Notes under the pieces: generated by a model
Databases searched by the model: none
What the model was told of the DNA's origin: nothing
The model's input: only the letters and a program-made list of their open reading frames with translations
Program-made: the position numbers and the translations under genes
Part shown: positions 34,703 to 44,031 of the stretch, in pieces
How the letters are laid out: each line of letters begins with the position of its first letter
How positions within the stretch are numbered: position 1 is the first letter of the stretch
Assembly: GCA_030426515.1 (NCBI GenBank)
Contig: JAUHYM010000003.1
Coordinates: 1 to 50,009 of the forward strand
DNA length: 50,009 bases
Direction: 5' to 3'
Source: Actinomycetes bacterium
GTDB taxonomy: Bacteria; Actinomycetota; Actinomycetes; Actinomycetales; Microbacteriaceae

Positions 34703-37069
34703 TCACCCGCGTTCGGTCGAGATCGAGAAGCCTTCCTTGGCAACGACGCGTCGGCGCCGGTTGTGCATGCGCTCCAACACGGGCACGGCCACGTCCCGGA
34801 AGTCGTGAACGGTCGGCAGGTCGGGTGAGTCGCTCCCACGCGTGACGCGACCGATCTGCTGGATGATCCGACCCTTGAATGACACCGGTACCGCCAGGAA
34901 GAGGGTGTTGAGGGAAGGGAGGTCGATGCCTTCGCCGGCGACCTTGTCTATCGCTATCAGGACGAAGGACTCGCGGGCAGCGTCCAACGCGCTCAGTCGT
35001 TCGCGTACTGCTCGCCGCTCTGGACCGGGTAGGCGCCCATGGAGGCGGATCACTGGAACTGTTGTGCAAGCTTCGGTAGCGGTCGCGAGTGCCTCGAGAT
35101 GGTCGAGCCTGTTGGTCAGTACGAGCGAGCGTCGGCCTTGCTCTGCGGCCCGTTCGATCTCCGTGACGACTTGCGCGTTTCGTGCTTCGTCCGCGGCCAG
35201 CTCCGAGTAGATCGCCTGCATGGATGGGCCACCTTCTCCGGATTCTGCTGTGGTGAACGCGGTCTCGTGTATGAGGAAGCGTCGTTCTTGCGCTTCGCGT
35301 GGCGCGATCGTGTGGCGGATGGGGCCGGCCTGCATGGTGATCAGTCCGTCCATCTGATCTGCGCGGTACGGGGTCGCAGTCAACCCGACCCAATGGCGGA
35401 CACCGACCTCCCGTATGGCCGCTTCGACGGCTGGGGCCGCGATCGCGTGGCATTCGTCGACGATGACCTGGCCGTACTCTTCAAGCACAGAGGGGTCGCC
35501 GGCACGGTGCGCGATGGACTGCATCATGATTAGGTCGACGATTCCGCGTCTCTTTCGGCGGCCACCGCCCACCTGCCCGATCTGCTTGTCGGTGATGGAG
35601 AGGAACTCTGTGAGGCGCGCGCGCCACTGCTGGAGCAGATCAGCCCTGTTCACCAGGATCGCCGTGGGGACGTGTCTCTCCGCGATGAGAGCGCAAGCGA
35701 TCACGGTCTTACCCGCACCAGGTGGCGCGACGAGTACCCCTGTCTCATGCCGAAGCAGCTCTTCGACCGCAGCGGCCTGCTCGGGCCGCAGCTCCCCCGC
35801 AAACGCCACATCGACCAGGCCAACAGCTGGGAACTCGTCGCGCACGTCCACCGTGAAGCCGGCGTCGGCCAGGAGCCCGGTGGCTTCGTCGAGTAGCCCA
35901 CGCGGGATACGCAGCTCGGTCTCGTCATGCTCGAAGCAGGTGACCAGACGCGGAACACCGAAGGTGCTGAATCTCTGCGCCTGTCTGCGGTAGTACTCGG
36001 GATTGGCGACGGAAGCCACGTGCTTGACCTCGGTCATCACAGCACCCCGCAAGTCTGCGCTGGGGATGCGGATCATCGCGCCCCGCGTGAGCGAGATCCG
36101 GCGACCTGCGACCATCGCGGCTTCAGCCTTGATCGCCGCGCGGCGCGGTCGTCGCGGCAGCACTTCCCTCGGGCCCGCATTCGGCCGGCCAGAACTGCCG
36201 GCCAGTTCGACAGCGCGCTCGACCGGCACAGGTGCGGTTGCGGACAGTGCCGCGAACTGATCCTCGAACGGCTCCCAGGTCACCGGATCAGCGAACACCG
36301 ACGTGCCCCGCCGCCGACAATCGCCCTGCAACGGGAGCGCGATGAGGTTCCCCAACCGGAATCTGCCCGGCGAGCGCGAGGGAAGCGTGTCCTGCGACGG
36401 AAAGAACCTGTCATAGCTCGACATGTTCATCGACGCCCGCCCTGACATCGCCCGGCGAAGGAGCGCCGCACCCATCGAACGCGCCGTCGCCGCGGGCAAC
36501 GCCTCCTCGAAGAAGATCCACACGTGAGCGCCCTCACCCGACCGGGAGATCTCCGCGAGCGCCGGAACACCCATGTCCTCACAGGCGGCGACGAAGGCAG
36601 CAGCGTCCGACCGCCATTCACCGTCATCGAAGTCGCACGCCAGCACCTTGCACCGGTCCTCGCGCAGCATCGGATACAGACCGACATGGAAGTCCCGCCC
36701 ACCGGCCGGATCGCCACGGAGGTGGCGTTCGATGACCGAGTCAGTCAACGGCAGCAGATCCGCGTCCCTGGTGTGGTCACTGAAGAACCCGCCCCGCGCC
36801 GCCGGGCTCCACCCCTTCTTCCCCGTGCGTCGACTCACCCACGGCAGTGCGTAGACATCATCACGGCCCGCGAACCGCGAACGGAACAGGGCGAGCTTGT
36901 CCGCCGTCGAGGACGCAGCCGTGACCACAGGCACCATCGGGGCCGTCACTTCCGGGCGCCCGCGCGATTCCGCTTGAAGCGCGGCCAACTCTTGCCGTGC
37001 GTCGGACAGGTCCTGCTCCAACGCGCGGATGCGCTCGCGCACTTCCTGGATCCGGTCGGGAACGCCCAC
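34703..37069 (-). CDS. AEP-type primase fused to superfamily 2 helicase (TOTE conflict-system-like)
   Basis: 788 residues in order: coiled coil (RIQEVRERIRALEQDLSDARQ), archaeo-eukaryotic primase domain at about 55-270 with FRSRFAGRDDVYALPW, the metal-binding LACDFDDGEW and SRSGEGAHVWIFFEE, then an SF2 helicase from about 430. Helicase motifs are APPGAGKTVIAC (I), VIVDECHAI (II), LTATPY (III), DKVAGEGIDLPSL (V) and QQIGRVTRG (VI). This matches primase-helicases of TOTE-type conflict systems. GTG 37069 is a best guess; its ribosome site is poor. It is predicted to prime on and unwind invading nucleic acid with the NYN nuclease next door. Confidence 0.82.
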   Translation of the reverse strand: MGVPDRIQEVRERIRALEQDLSDARQELAALQAESRGRPEVTAPMVPVVTAASSTADKLALFRSRFAGRDDVYALPWVSRRTGKKGWSPAARGGFFSDHTRDADLLPLTDSVIERHLRGDPAGGRDFHVGLYPMLREDRCKVLACDFDDGEWRSDAAAFVAACEDMGVPALAEISRSGEGAHVWIFFEEALPAATARSMGAALLRRAMSGRASMNMSSYDRFFPSQDTLPSRSPGRFRLGNLIALPLQGDCRRRGTSVFADPVTWEPFEDQFAALSATAPVPVERAVELAGSSGRPNAGPREVLPRRPRRAAIKAEAAMVAGRRISLTRGAMIRIPSADLRGAVMTEVKHVASVANPEYYRRQAQRFSTFGVPRLVTCFEHDETELRIPRGLLDEATGLLADAGFTVDVRDEFPAVGLVDVAFAGELRPEQAAAVEELLRHETGVLVAPPGAGKTVIACALIAERHVPTAILVNRADLLQQWRARLTEFLSITDKQIGQVGGGRRKRRGIVDLIMMQSIAHRAGDPSVLEEYGQVIVDECHAIAAPAVEAAIREVGVRHWVGLTATPYRADQMDGLITMQAGPIRHTIAPREAQERRFLIHETAFTTAESGEGGPSMQAIYSELAADEARNAQVVTEIERAAEQGRRSLVLTNRLDHLEALATATEACTTVPVIRLHGRLPGPERRAVRERLSALDAARESFVLIAIDKVAGEGIDLPSLNTLFLAVPVSFKGRIIQQIGRVTRGSDSPDLPTVHDFRDVAVPVLERMHNRRRRVVAKEGFSISTERG

Positions 37070-37257
37070 TCCCCGACCGTACCGGCGCCGCGCGCCCGCT
37101 CTGCAGATCAAGCGCCGACGCGAGTCGCCACGCGGCCCGCAGTGCATCACCTGTGAGGGGTGGCGCCCTCCGGCGATCACGGCGACCGGGAACCCGCGGA
37201 ATTCCGCGCCGAATGAGGGTGCAGCTCTCCCGAAACCGCCGTCCATGTCGGCTGCAA

Positions 37258-37300
37258 GGGTCCCCTGGGGGTCCCCACTCGGGGACCCTTGGGGGACCCC
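37258..37300. repeat. Arm-like repeats, right end of element 3
   Basis: GGGTCCCCTGGGGGTCCCC (37258-37276) and GGGGACCCTTGGGGGACCCC (37281-37300) form a large inverted repeat of arm-motif copies, ending 73 bp before core 3. Confidence 0.55.
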
Positions 37301-37372
37301 AAGTCGCCAAATCGGGCATCTCGAGCGTCATCAGCGCAAACGCAAAATCCCTGGCTGACCAGGGATTTTTGG

Positions 37373-37429
37373 CGGAGACGGAGGGATTTGAACCCTCGGT
37401 CCCCTTGCGAGGACTCCACCTTAGCAGGG
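37373..37429 (-). repeat. tRNA-Ser(GCU) 3'-half fragment, candidate att core 3
   Basis: Same extent as cores 1 and 2, but the variable arm reads GTCCTCGCAAGGGGAC on the minus strand instead of GTCCCCTCACGGGGAC; both fold. The preceding hairpin is AATCCCTGGCTGACCAGGGATT. The right flank does not restore the tRNA 5' half, and no arm-like repeat occurs 160 bp to its right. Confidence 0.78.
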
Positions 37430-37737
37430 CCTTGGATTGCCCATCAGCGCCGACTTTCCGCGACTCCCGACACGGCGGAACACTTCATACACAGCATCCA
37501 CAACCCACCTCGGTTCGCGCACAGTTCGCGCGCGATATCGTGCGGCAAGGCGCTGGCACACCGTCACGATGCCGGTCAGCCGAACGCAGGTTGTCGCGAC
37601 CGGCCTTCGCCCACGGCCACTTCAGTCGCTGCGCTCTGACTCGCCCCGAGATGTCCGGAGAGTTGTTCTTACTGGTGGCAGCCGGACCTCTCGACCTCTT
37701 CGAGGGTGAGCGTTGTCGAATCGCTAACCGACGGAGG
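37430..37737. other. Intergenic stretch right of core 3, no gene identified
   Basis: No frame here has convincing protein character. GC-rich arms and the tRNA 5' half are both absent. It marks the change from element-end sequence to the fructan region. Confidence 0.5.
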
Positions 37738-38648
37738 TCAGAGCGTCGACCGATCCCGGTGCGGGGGACCCAGTTCCGATGCCCAGGGGAGGTCTGCGCC
37801 CGCGCGGGACACCGTGATTGCCGCAGCTGCGACTGCATCTCGACCGATCTCTTCGAGTGCACGACGGTCGAGTCCGGTGCTGCCTCTGTCGAGAACGGCG
37901 TGCACCAGGGAGCTCATGAAGGTATCTCCTGCCCCGATGGTGTCGACGACGGCACGGACACAGGGCGAATCCAGATTCGGTAGTCGGGGTTGACCACGAT
38001 CGCGCCGCGCGAGCCCAGGGTGATTGCAGCGAGCCGGGGTCCGAGACCCAGGACCGTGTCGAGCACCTGGTCGGGCGCCATTCCGGGGTAGAGCCATTCG
38101 GCGTCCTCGTCACTCATCTTGACGACGGTGGCCAGCCGCGCGGTCTCTTCGAACGCGGAGAAGGACTTGTCGCGTGATCCGATGATGCTGGATCGGATGT
38201 TCGGGTCGAACGTGACCTCCTTCGCCCCGCGCGTGAGGATCTGGCGCACCGCGGTGGCTCCGGGTTCGAGGAACGCGGCGATCGACCCCACGTGCAGTAC
38301 CGGCGCCGCGCTGCCGTCGGGGACTGCGACGTCCCAGGAGAGATCGAAGGCGTAGGAGGCCTGTCCGTCGGCTCCTATGCTCGCCCTGGCGGTGGATGTC
38401 CGTTCGGCTGTCCACGATTCGGGGAGCACCGTCACCTGGGAGGCCGACAGGTGGCGAGCCACCGCCCACCCGCGCGGGTCATCGGCGAGGTGTGTCAGCA
38501 GACTGACCGACACGCCTCGCCGGCCCAGTCCGAGTGCGACGTTCGCGGGGCTGCCGCCGACGTGTTCGGTGCTGCCGGCGCCGTTCTCGGTGATGTCGAT
38601 GAGAGCTTCACCGATCACCAGCACGTCCGACTCCTGTAGCTGGGTCAT
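37738..38648 (-). pseudogene. PfkB-family fructokinase, frameshifted
   Basis: The N-terminal frame has VLVIGEALIDIT, the sugar-binding GGSPANVALGLGRRG, and FDPNIRSSIIGSRD to IVVNPDYRIWI. The second PfkB signature then appears in another frame: VVDTIGAGDTFMSSLVHAVLD (catalytic Asp) and a normal C-terminus ending DLPWASELG. The frame change is near 37955-37975 (one extra or two missing bases). The intact enzyme would phosphorylate fructose released from fructan or sucrose. Another PfkB gene at the window's right edge could substitute. It starts 44 bp after the secreted GH32 gene. Confidence 0.8.
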
Positions 38649-38691
38649 GTCAGAGACCGCGCTCCTCTCGCAGGCTGGTCGTATGAGACGG

Positions 38692-41600
38692 TCACGGGGT
38701 GGGCACGTTGATGTCGTCGACGCTGATGTGCCCCCAGCCTCCGGTGGCCCGATCGACGATGTCGATGTAGATCTGCTCACCGACGTGGTCGGAGACGTCG
38801 ATGTACCGCCGCTGGTATTGGGCGCGGAGCCCTTCCTCCTCGTTGCCGGAGACCTTCGCCAGCAGCTTTCCATCGGATGCCCGGACCACGGCGACGTAGA
38901 GGTTCTCCGGGTCGTATCCGCCGGCGGTGAGCAGGTCGATGACTCCGTCGCCGGTAAGCGTGACGGTCGCTGAACGCAGGGTCCCGACGGCGGCGTCACC
39001 GACGGCCTCGTTGAAGCCCCAGAGGTGGCAGCGGTCGTCGTCGCCCCACGCGTTGGCCTGCCGGAACGGACCGCCCCACCCCCAGTCGTACGAGTCTGTG
39101 ACGTTGTCGTCGCTGAACGCGGTGCCCTCGATGACGGTCCAGTCCGCAAGATCGCATGATGCGAAGTCGCCGTTGGGCAGTCCCTCGCCGGCAGCGGCCG
39201 CGGCGTCGTCGAAGGCTGCCGGGGCGACCTCGCCGTACGCGCCGTCGAGGTTCCAGACCTGCAGCGACTTGACCTTCACGGCCGAGTCTCCGACGATCTT
39301 CAGTCCGACAGCGTCGGCCAGCGTTGGGTAGACGCGGGTGGTGAGCGACGCGGACTTGTTCACGTACGCCTCGATCACGGATCGATCCACGTAGACGTGC
39401 ATCGCGACCTTCCCGTTGGCTCCGACGGTGAGTTCGCCCTCGTGGACGCCCTTGCGTGTGTCGGGATCGAGGCTGGAGTAGTTGCGATCGACGGCGAGCG
39501 TGTTCTTCTCTCGGTCTACGGTCAGAACGGTCTTCTCGGTTCCGTCATCGCTGCGACGGACTTCCAGAACGAGGCGAGCAGCCTTGTCCTTGGCCTGGAG
39601 TTCGATCTTCACCTCGAGCAGGTCCGTCAGGTCGGCCTGCGCGTCGGCGAGTGCGGTGTTGGCCTTGTCCACCGAGGTGTTCTTGAGGTCGATGATCTGC
39701 GTGTTCCGCAGCGACTCGAGTTCGGCGATCGGCTCGAGTCCGACGTCCCCGGAGGGAAGGAGGCTGAGCACGACCGGCAGGCCCATGGAGTGCGCCCAGC
39801 CGGCCTTGTAGTGGTCGGTCTCGCTGCGGCCGTCCTGGGTGATGGTGAACAGGATGGTGCGGCCGTCGGGATCGACCATTCCTGAGGGCCCGGTGAAGTG
39901 CTCACCGTAGTCCCACATGCGCGGGTCGTCGTGGTCGGGCACGAACGAGTGCGTGTCGCGGTCCCATTCGCCGACCCAGTAGTAGGTGTTCTTGGCTGTG
40001 TCGGCGTTGTATCCCTCGAACCACGGGTTCACGACGAGCACGTGCTTTTGCGCGCCGTCGACCTCACCGACCGGCAGCAGCACGGGCAGTTCCCACACCT
40101 GGCCGGTCTTGGGGTGATTCTGGGCGTCGCCGATGAACAGCGGGTTGTGGTACTCCCAGTTGACCAGGTCGCGTGAGCTATAAACGAGTGCGGTGCCCCC
40201 TATGCGGGTGTCTCCGTCGAGAATGCCGGACCCGACGATCTGGTACCAGATGGGCTCCCCGTCGTCTGCGGTCTCCTTCCACACGAAGGGGTCTCGGAAC
40301 TGGCCGAACCAGGGCGTTCCCACTGGCGATGCGAGGTCGCGCTCCTGGGTGGTGACCGGTTCGGGTTCCAGGAGCCACTCCGTCAGGTCGCTGTTCTCGG
40401 TATCGTCGGCGGGCCACGCCAGGCCCGTTGCCTGGTTGGGGACCGTGGAGTCGTTCCCGGCGGTGTAGAACAGCACGGGGTTGCCGTCGGCGTCCAGTGT
40501 CGCGCTGCCCGACCAGACACCGTCTGGGGTGACCGGCTCGGTGGGGGCGATCGCGACGGGGAGGTCTTCCCAGTGGACCATGTCGTCGCTGACAGCGTGT
40601 CCCCAGTGGATCTGATGCCAGTAGGGTCCCTGCGGGTTGTGCTGGTAGAAGATGTGGTACTTGCCGTCCTAGAACACCGGCGCGTGCGGTTCGTTCATCC
40701 AGTGCTCGGGCGGCAGGAAGTGGTACTGCGGACGGTAGCGGTCCCCGTCGTAGCGGTCCCGTGACGGCGCGATCGTGGGAACGCCGCTCTCCCGGTCCGC
40801 AGCCTCGGCGATGTCGTCGCCAGTGAGCACCGAGTCGGTGACGGTCAGTTCGTCGATGGCACCGTTCCACATGTTCGCGTGGAATGCGCCGTTGATGACG
40901 GCGGCGTTGTTGTGGCGGCCGATGAGCAGCGGCTGGGAGGCCGCGGCGAGGATGCGGGTGTTCTCGCCGAGGGTCTTCTCGGCGACCTGCTCGCCGTTGA
41001 GGAACAGGCGCATCGCCCCGGTGTTCGCGTCGTACGTGGCGGCGACGTGGCTCCACTCGTAGGTGGGCAGAATGGCGTCGCCTTCTGCACGCAGCGTGTA
41101 CCAGTTGACCCCGTCCCCGAACTCGAGCCCCCACGCGCCGTGGCGGTACATGCCCAGCAGGTATCCGGTCTTCGCCCTGGGATCGTGCTGGTTGATGATC
41201 ACGGACGCCTGCCCGAGGTCGCCCCATTCGTACGAGCGGGGCGCGACCCACGCCTCGATGCTGAGCGCGCTGCTCGGCGTCAGCGTCGCATCGCCGGGGC
41301 GCTCGATGTAGGTCGAGTATCCGTCGAAGAGCAGCGCGCCGTTCACGACGCCGTCGGTCCAGAGCGGGTCGCTGTCGGGTTTGAACGCCGCGTCGTTGAA
41401 GACGTATGCGACCGGGTCCGCAGATGCACCGCCCCCTCCTGCGGTGGCGCCTGATCCTTCGTCGAACGCCCAGGTCATGGGGTCGTTGACGAGGGTGCGG
41501 ATCGCGTCTGCGTTCAGATGCCCGCTGGGGGACCCGTCGACCAGGCGCAACCGCACCGCCTCACCGCGGTGCTCGCTGAGGTCGATGACGACCGGCTGGT

Positions 41601-42998
41601 AGGTGTCGGTGGCTTCAGGGACGCCGACCCGCGCGACCTCGTCACCGTCATCCGCCAGGACGGCGGCGTAGATGTCCGGGTCGACGGTGCCGCCGAGGAG
41701 GAGTCGCACCTCGGCGCGTCCTCCGACGAGGAACCGCGGCGAGGTGAGCGTCCCGGTCGCTTCATCCTGATCGAGAGCCCCACCCCAGAGATGGAAGTCG
41801 CCCTCCGCGTCGAACGGCTCGCCGGCAGGGGTCGTGGTCTCCTGCGAGAGGTGGTCGGCGGTGAAGGCGTCGCCGTCGACAGCCCAGCCGTCGAGCGTGC
41901 CGGTCTCGAAGCCGGCGTTGTCGAATTCGTAGCCGAGCACGGCGACGTTCGTGTCGAACCCGTCGACGTTGATGTGACCCCAGCCGCCGGTCGCGGTGTC
42001 GACGATCTCGAAGTAGAGATCCTGACCGAGGTGCGCAGCAGCATTCCAGCGCACCGTGGAGTACGCCTCGGAGTCGGCGAAGTCGGTGTTCGTCGCCCGC
42101 ATCACCTCCGCGCCGTCGGCGGCGCGATGCAAGGCGACGTACAGGTTGTCGATGTCGTTTCCGCCGCCGATGAGGAACTCGATCGTCCCGGTGCCGGTGA
42201 GGGTGAAGGTCGAGGACCGGAGGGTGCCAGTGGGCCCGTCGCCGCCGACGGCTGCGCCCCAGAGGTGGTGGGTGCCGTCCTGGGTGAAAGGCCCACCCCA
42301 TCCCCAGTCGGTCGCGTCGCTCACGTGCGCGTCACTGAAGGCGTCGCCGCTGATGACCGTCCAGCCGGTGAGGTCGCCGGTTTCGAAGCTGGGGTTCGCG
42401 ATCTGGGTGATCGACTGCTCCGTGAAGGTGCGGACGTCGTCGAGGTTGATGTGGCCCCACCCGCCGGAGGAGTTGTCGACGACCTCGAGGTACAGGTCCT
42501 CCCCGATCTCGTCGGACACGTCCCACACGACTCGAGTCAGCGCTTCGGAGTCGGCGAACGCGGTGTTGGTCGCCCGTCGGATCTCGGTACCATCGCTGCT
42601 GCGGCGCAGCGCGACGTAGAGGTTGTCGATGTCGTTCCCGCCACCGATGAGGAAGCTGATCTCGCCGATGCCCCCGAGGGTGAAGTCGCTGGAGCGCATC
42701 TTCCCGGTCGGTGCATCGCCGCCGCCCGCGGCCCCCCACAGGTGATAGGTGCCGTCGGGGTTGAAGCAGCATCCCCACCCCCAGTCGGTGGCATCACTGA
42801 CGCTCGCGGCGGTGAACGCGTCACCTTCGAGCACGGTCCAGCCCGTGAGATCTCCGGTCTCGAAGCTGGGATTGTCGATCGTGTTCGCTGCGGCGGTCGC
42901 CGACAGTGGGGCGGTGATGCCCGCGCGGCGGCGGTCAGCGCGGTCGCGAGTGTAGCTGCGACGACGCGCCGGAGCCCACGAGTTCCTCTGGTCCTCAT
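38692..42998 (-). pseudogene. Giant secreted multimodular GH32 fructanase, frameshifted and amber-interrupted
   Basis: About 1,435 residues if restored. A signal peptide (TRGTRGLRRVVAATLATALTAA) is followed by a frame change near 42925, then three related modules of about 145 residues (NPSFETGDLTGWTV, DATDWGWG, TDFADSEA). A LamG-like domain (LSIEAWVAPRSYEWGD) and the GH32 propeller (HWMNEPHAPVF, HQIHWGH, FRDPFVWKE, WELPVLLP) follow, then a beta-sandwich and a fourth module copy (YDWGWGGPF, GGWGHISVDDI). The usual nucleophile motif MNDP reads MNEP. A TAG at 40669-40671 falls right after APVF, where Tyr is expected. Likely a levanase/inulinase. The start is set by AAGGAG before 42998. Confidence 0.8.
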
Positions 42999-43026
42999 GT
43001 CCATCTCCTTCGACGGCGGTGGGGTG

Positions 43027-44031
43027 TCAGCTGGGGTTGGTCGCGGCAGACGCCGCCGGTGTGTTGCGGTCGATGTGATCGAACCGGCCATCGGACACGC
43101 GAAGGTGCCCGTCGGGGTGCCAGGACACCGGCATCGGGTCCGAGATTGCGCCGACGAACTCGCCGGCGGTGTCGACGTGGACGAACGCGAACAGCATCCA
43201 GTTGCCGTCGCGGTCTCGCACGAGACGTCCCGCGTAGAGGGATTCGTCGGTGAGGCGGGCGGCACGACTGACGTCGTATGGTCCGTCGGCGCGATCGAGG
43301 GGGACCGCCCACACGCCGCCGCCGGCGGCCCGCCGCGACGCGCTCAGTTCACCGGTGAGGCAGCTGAAGATGAGGACGTGTCGGCCCTCGATCTCGGCGA
43401 TCTGGGGAACTTCGAGCTGTCCGAACCCCGCGCCGGGATCGGACCAGCCGGGTTGGACCGTCCATTCGGTCAGGTCCGGGGAGGTGGCCCGGCCGATGAC
43501 GCCGCGGTCGTCGGCGGCGCCGTGCGGGCTGCGGGCGGTGACGAGCATCTGCCACCCGGGCAGCCCGGGCGCCTGGAAGACCCACGGGTCCCGCCAGGCT
43601 TCGTCGAACCAGTCCCCGGACTCGAACTTCTCGTACCAGCGCGCGTCCGCTTCCGTGATCGCGCCGGGTGTCTTGTCCCAGCGGTACAGGTCGGTGGAGG
43701 TGGCCACTCCGACCCGTTGCACGTTTCCTGCGTCGGCGCGGGAGGTCCCGGTGTAGAACATGCGCCAGAGGCCGTCGTCCCCGCGGACGACCGAACCCGT
43801 CCACGTGGTGTAGTCGTCGAAGGCGGGCCCGTCTGACGCGATCAGCGCGTCGGGCACCTCGCGCCACGATCGCAGGTCGGGCGAGACGGCGTGTCCGACG
43901 GTCACGTGGAAGTGGCGGCGGTTCGGGTCGTGCAGTGCGCGGGAGGCCTTGAGGTAGAACACGTGGTAGTCGGTGCCGTCGTCGGCGAACCACATGTCCC
44001 AGGTCCAGGCGTCGGGAAGTGTGAATGGCAT
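43027..44031 (-). CDS. Intracellular GH32/GH43-clan beta-fructosidase-like hydrolase
   Basis: A 334-residue single-domain five-bladed propeller without signal peptide: PDAWTWDMWFADDG at the start (candidate nucleophile Asp in WDMWF), YTTWTGSVVRGDDGLWRMFYTG, the diagnostic WRDPWVF, and the candidate acid GQLEVPQIAEI. It lacks the C-terminal sandwich of classic GH32 enzymes, so it belongs to a short branch. It is cotranscribed behind the sugar ABC permeases (TGATG overlap with the second), so it probably splits imported fructo-oligosaccharides or sucrose in the cytoplasm. Confidence 0.8.
   Translation of the reverse strand: MPFTLPDAWTWDMWFADDGTDYHVFYLKASRALHDPNRRHFHVTVGHAVSPDLRSWREVPDALIASDGPAFDDYTTWTGSVVRGDDGLWRMFYTGTSRADAGNVQRVGVATSTDLYRWDKTPGAITEADARWYEKFESGDWFDEAWRDPWVFQAPGLPGWQMLVTARSPHGAADDRGVIGRATSPDLTEWTVQPGWSDPGAGFGQLEVPQIAEIEGRHVLIFSCLTGELSASRRAAGGGVWAVPLDRADGPYDVSRAARLTDESLYAGRLVRDRDGNWMLFAFVHVDTAGEFVGAISDPMPVSWHPDGHLRVSDGRFDHIDRNTPAASAATNPS

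Larger units (their letters stand above)
33568..37429. mobile_element. Putative integrative element 3: compact NYN plus primase-helicase element
   Basis: A 3.7-kb block bounded by tRNA-Ser 3' fragments (33568-33624 and 37373-37429), with arm-like repeats about 160 bp inside the left end and 73 bp inside the right end. The only cargo is an NYN nuclease and a primase-helicase, both on the minus strand. No recombinase is present. A short run GCCAAATCGGG recurs near both ends (33635 and 37307). Confidence 0.6.

Noticed and set aside
41518..43836. Very long plus-strand open frame opposite the GH32 genes (also 45320-47191, 2631-4133 and 1379-2710)
   Set aside because: High G+C DNA leaves antisense frames open. 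These have no family motifs, and the opposite strand carries clear genes.
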